This document shows, piece after piece, positions 61,755 through 64,000 of a stretch of DNA of 64,000 nt. The stretch comes from Hydrogenophaga sp. Root209 (GTDB taxonomy: Bacteria > Pseudomonadota > Gammaproteobacteria > Burkholderiales > Burkholderiaceae_C). The stretch is from the NCBI RefSeq assembly GCF_001428625.1, contig NZ_LMIE01000022.1, forward strand, positions 63,042 through 127,041, read 5' to 3'. A model generated the notes under the pieces. It was not told the origin of the DNA and did no database searches. It saw only the letters and a list, made by a program, of their open reading frames with translations. The translations under genes and the position numbers were made by a program. Position 1 is the stretch's first letter; every line of letters starts with the position of its first letter.

Positions 61755-62618
61755 TCAGGAGGCGCTGTGGTCGGTGCCGATGCGGTTGCGCAGCACGCCC
61801 AGGCCGGTGATCTCGACCTCGGCCACATCGCCTTCCTTCATGTACATCGGCGGCTCGCGGCGGTCGCCCACGCCGCCCGGGGTGCCGGTGGCGATCACGT
61901 CACCGGGTGAGAGCGGCGTGAAGCGCGACACATAGGCCACGATGGTCGGAATGTCGAAGATCAGGTCACCCACACTGGCGTGCTGCACCACCTGACCGTT
62001 GACGCGCGTCTCCAGCGTGAGCGCGGTCACATCGGGAACGGAAGCGCGGTCCACCATGAAGGGGCCGAACGGCGCGGTGCCGGGGAAGTTCTTGCCGGGC
62101 GTGAACTGGTGGGTGTGTTTTTGCCAGTCGCGCACGCTCACGTCGTTGAAGCAGGCGTAGCCGGCGATGTGCTCGAAGGCCTTCTCTTTGGCAATGTGCC
62201 GACCGCCCTTGCCGATGACAAAGGCGAGTTCACCTTCCCAGTCAAAACGCTCCGAGAACGCGGGGCGCAGCACCACGTCGTCGTGCGCGGCCAGGCTGTC
62301 GTTGAAGCGCAGGAAGAGCGACGGGTATTCGCTGTCGGCGCGCTTGGTCTCCGCCACATGGCTCTTGTAGTTGAGGCCGACGCAGATCAGCTTGCCCGGG
62401 TTGGGAATCACCGGCAGCAGGCGCACCTGCGAGGCAGTCAGCGAATCGCCCGAAGCCATGGCGGCCTCGGCCAACCCACCCAGGGCGTCGGCCGCGATCA
62501 CGGCCTTCAGGTCGGCGAACCGCGCCTGGAAGCTGGCGGGTGCCTGGCGGTAGCGGCCTGAATCGTCCAACAGACCGTAGCTGGCCTGGCCACGGGTCTC
62601 AAAGCTTGCGTAACGCAT
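61755..62618 (-). CDS. fumarylacetoacetate hydrolase (FAH)-family protein
   Basis: 287 residues. C-terminal FAH blocks: KLICVGLNYKSHVAET, PSLFLRFNDSLAAHDDVVLRP, FDWEGELAFVIGKGGRHIAKEKAFEHIAGYACFNDVSVRDWQK (metal-binding acids), KNFPGTAPFGPF, and ATGTPGGVGDRREPPMYMKEGDVAEVEITGLGVLRNRI. The family hydrolyses or decarboxylates 2-oxo acids (e.g. fumarylpyruvate, 2-oxohept-3-enedioate). First gene of the operon; 27 bases before the hydantoinase A gene. Start ATG 62618, with GGAGA nine bases upstream. Confidence 0.9.
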   Translation of the reverse strand: MRYASFETRGQASYGLLDDSGRYRQAPASFQARFADLKAVIAADALGGLAEAAMASGDSLTASQVRLLPVIPNPGKLICVGLNYKSHVAETKRADSEYPSLFLRFNDSLAAHDDVVLRPAFSERFDWEGELAFVIGKGGRHIAKEKAFEHIAGYACFNDVSVRDWQKHTHQFTPGKNFPGTAPFGPFMVDRASVPDVTALTLETRVNGQVVQHASVGDLIFDIPTIVAYVSRFTPLSPGDVIATGTPGGVGDRREPPMYMKEGDVAEVEITGLGVLRNRIGTDHSAS

Positions 62619-62693
62619 CGGGTGGTTCTCCGGTGGTGTGTCCATCGCGGCGCGGTGGTGATGGGGGTGGAGTCTAGGTAGCCTCCAGCCATC

Positions 62694-62721
62694 TGCATAG
62701 AATGCAATCTGAGATTTCAGA
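62694..62721. promoter_or_regulatory. candidate LysR operators
   Basis: TGCATAGAATGCA (62694-62706) is a perfect 5+5 inverted repeat spanning T-N11-A, the classical LysR-type box, followed at 62708-62721 by TCTGAGATTTCAGA, another 5+5 inverted repeat. Both lie in the 141-base gap between the divergent FAH-operon and LysR genes, so they fit autoregulation plus control of the operon. Confidence 0.6.
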
Positions 62722-62759
62722 CATGCCTTGATTGGCATATCAACATCTGTGGAGACGGC

Positions 62760-63677
62760 ATGAACCCGAACGACTTTCGACTCTTCCTGGAGGTGGCCGA
62801 ACTGGGCAGCTTCACCAAGGCCGCCGCCCAACGCCAGACCGTGCAATCCCATATCAGCCGCCAGATCAGCGAGCTGGAGTCGGCCTGCGGGGGCGCGTTG
62901 TTCCGGCGCACCGGGCGCGGTGTGGTGCTGACGGATCTGGGGCAGCACATCGAGACCCGCGTGCGCGGCTGGGTGCGCGACACCGACCAACTGCTGGCGG
63001 ACATCCGCACCGATGCCGGTGTGCCGATGGGCGAAGTCAAGCTCGGCATCCTGCCCTCGGCCGCACACCCGCTGATGACCCGGCTCTACCTGCGCCTGCA
63101 GGCCGGGTTTCCGAAGATCAAGCTCAACATCCGCGAGGGCCAGGGTGGCGAGCTCGACGCGCTGCTCGACACCGGCAGTGTGGACATGGCCGTGTTGTTC
63201 CGCTACCAGAAGCCGGCGGGCCCCGACGAAAAGCTCCTGGCGACGGTGGGCACCTACCTCGTGTCGCGCCCGGGTGACCCACTCACCCGAAACGAGACAG
63301 TCGACTTCAGCAAACTGGAAGGCTTGCGCCTGGTGCTGCCGCGCAGACCGGCGCACTGGCGCTCGGTGCTCGACGAAACCGCGCGGGGCAAGGGATTCAC
63401 CCTGCAGGCCGACGTGGAAGCCGACTCCTTGCGCGTGCAAAAAGAGCTGGTGGCCCACACCGAGCATCTGTACTCGCTGCTCGGCCCGTTCTCCATTGCC
63501 GACGAACTGCGCTCCGGCCGCCTGCAGGCGGCACGCGTGGTGAATCCCGACTGCCGGCGCCACGTGACCCTGTCGCTGCCCAAACAAGGGCAGCTCACAC
63601 CGGCCAGCAAGATCGTCGCCCGCCTGATCGAGGAAACCGTGGAGAGCTGGGGGAACCAGCTGAGCGAGCCGGCCTGA
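62760..63677 (+). CDS. LysR-family transcriptional regulator of the hydantoinase operon
   Basis: 305 residues. The winged helix-turn-helix is at the N-terminus (NDFRLFLEVAELGSFTKAAAQRQTVQSHISRQISELESACGGALFRRTGRGVVLTDLG), then an effector-binding domain starting GEVKLGILPSAAHPLMTRLYLRLQ, with DTGSVDMAVLFRYQ and GQLTPASKIVARLIEETVE. Divergently oriented to the FAH/hyu operon, so I infer it senses a substrate or intermediate of that pathway. Confidence 0.93.
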   Translation: MNPNDFRLFLEVAELGSFTKAAAQRQTVQSHISRQISELESACGGALFRRTGRGVVLTDLGQHIETRVRGWVRDTDQLLADIRTDAGVPMGEVKLGILPSAAHPLMTRLYLRLQAGFPKIKLNIREGQGGELDALLDTGSVDMAVLFRYQKPAGPDEKLLATVGTYLVSRPGDPLTRNETVDFSKLEGLRLVLPRRPAHWRSVLDETARGKGFTLQADVEADSLRVQKELVAHTEHLYSLLGPFSIADELRSGRLQAARVVNPDCRRHVTLSLPKQGQLTPASKIVARLIEETVESWGNQLSEPA

Positions 63678-63710
63678 GCCCGGTGGCTCAGATCGGGCGA
63701 GAGACCATGG

Positions 63711-64000
63711 CTACCGCCTCCGGTAGGCCCCACAGTGCTTGCCTGTCCACTTCTTGAATGCCCGCTGAAACGTCGGGCTGTCGCTGAACCCGAGCTCACT
63801 CGCCAATTGCACCAGCGATACACGCGATGACGACAGGCGCGAGATGGCGAGATCGCGCCGCAGGTCGTCTTTCAGCCATTGCAGCGACGTGTGCTCGGCT
63901 GAAAGGTGCCGCTGCAACGAAGAGGGCGAGGTGTGCAGGTGTTCGGCCACCGCTTCCAGCGACGGCCATTGCGGGTAGCTGCGCATCAGGTGGTTGCGCA
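63711..64000 (-). CDS. AraC-family transcriptional regulator, C-terminal end (partial)
   Basis: The 5' part lies beyond the window end. The 96 codons here encode the two helix-turn-helix motifs of an AraC DNA-binding domain: SLEAVAEHLHTSPSSLQRHLSAEHTSLQWLKDDLRRDLAISRL and VSLVQLASELGFSDSPTFQRAFKKWTGKHCGAYRRR. It converges with the LysR gene. Target unknown. Confidence 0.88.
   Translation of the reverse strand, partial: RNHLMRSYPQWPSLEAVAEHLHTSPSSLQRHLSAEHTSLQWLKDDLRRDLAISRLSSSRVSLVQLASELGFSDSPTFQRAFKKWTGKHCGAYRRR

Overview
This 64 kb, GC-rich window looks like chromosome of a beta-proteobacterium, most likely Comamonadaceae (Hydrogenophaga-like). I infer that from the housekeeping gene order (perM-like/hda/HAD/pcnB/folK, murJ next to rpsT, DUF3579 next to argD-argF, kynB-kynU-kynA), a Bug-type solute receptor, and a dispersed palindromic repeat with core TTCGACAGGCTCAG. 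No search was run; all family names are recognised by eye from the translations.

Layout. 1-7.9 kb: the 3' end of a LysR regulator, an exported protein, an ECF sigma factor followed by a membrane protein with ankyrin repeats, an SDR, an MFS transporter broken by an in-frame stop and its MarR regulator, a PaaI-type thioesterase, an OmpA-like protein, a ChaC-like cyclotransferase and pdxH. 7.9-17.4 kb: a tight minus-strand operon (AI-2E family permease, hda, HAD phosphatase, pcnB, folK), then purM, a nucleotide-sugar-epimerase-like protein, a SirB1-type protein, murJ and rpsT. 17.4-24.8 kb: a repeat-rich gap, a DUF3579 gene, argD-argF with an rRNA-methyltransferase-like gene and a YkgJ-type protein, then a kynurenine operon (kynB-kynU-kynA) that degrades tryptophan to anthranilate.

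24.8-55.2 kb is the centre of interest: about 30 kb, 21 genes, all on the minus strand and mostly overlapping or touching. It encodes a contractile injection system (CIS) related to the Afp/PVC/MAC group. In transcription order: DUF4255 tail-terminator-like protein, an unrecognised protein, sheath, tube, divergent second sheath, second tube, Afp7-like protein without a visible LysM, a tiny Pvc6-like protein, a spike split into a gpD-like and a gp5-like gene, a tail-anchored membrane protein, gp25-like, baseplate-J-like and gpI-like proteins, three paralogous unknown proteins, a giant protein with two lectin-like repeats, a tape-measure-like protein, an AAA+ ATPase, and finally a 1109-residue coiled-coil/transmembrane protein with a toxin-like C-terminus that is the likely cargo. 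There are no capsid, terminase, lysis or integrase genes, so it is not an intact prophage. I see no PAAR, no canonical Afp13 fibre and no DUF4157 protein.

55.4-64 kb: a minus-strand catabolic operon (FAH-family hydrolase, hydantoinase/oxoprolinase A and B subunits, a small Cys-containing protein, a CobW-type GTPase, a Bug-type periplasmic receptor), a divergent LysR regulator with a T-N11-A operator between them, and the 3' end of an AraC regulator. The operon looks like uptake and hydrolysis of a cyclic amide or related carboxylate with metal delivery to the hydrolase; the substrate cannot be told from sequence.
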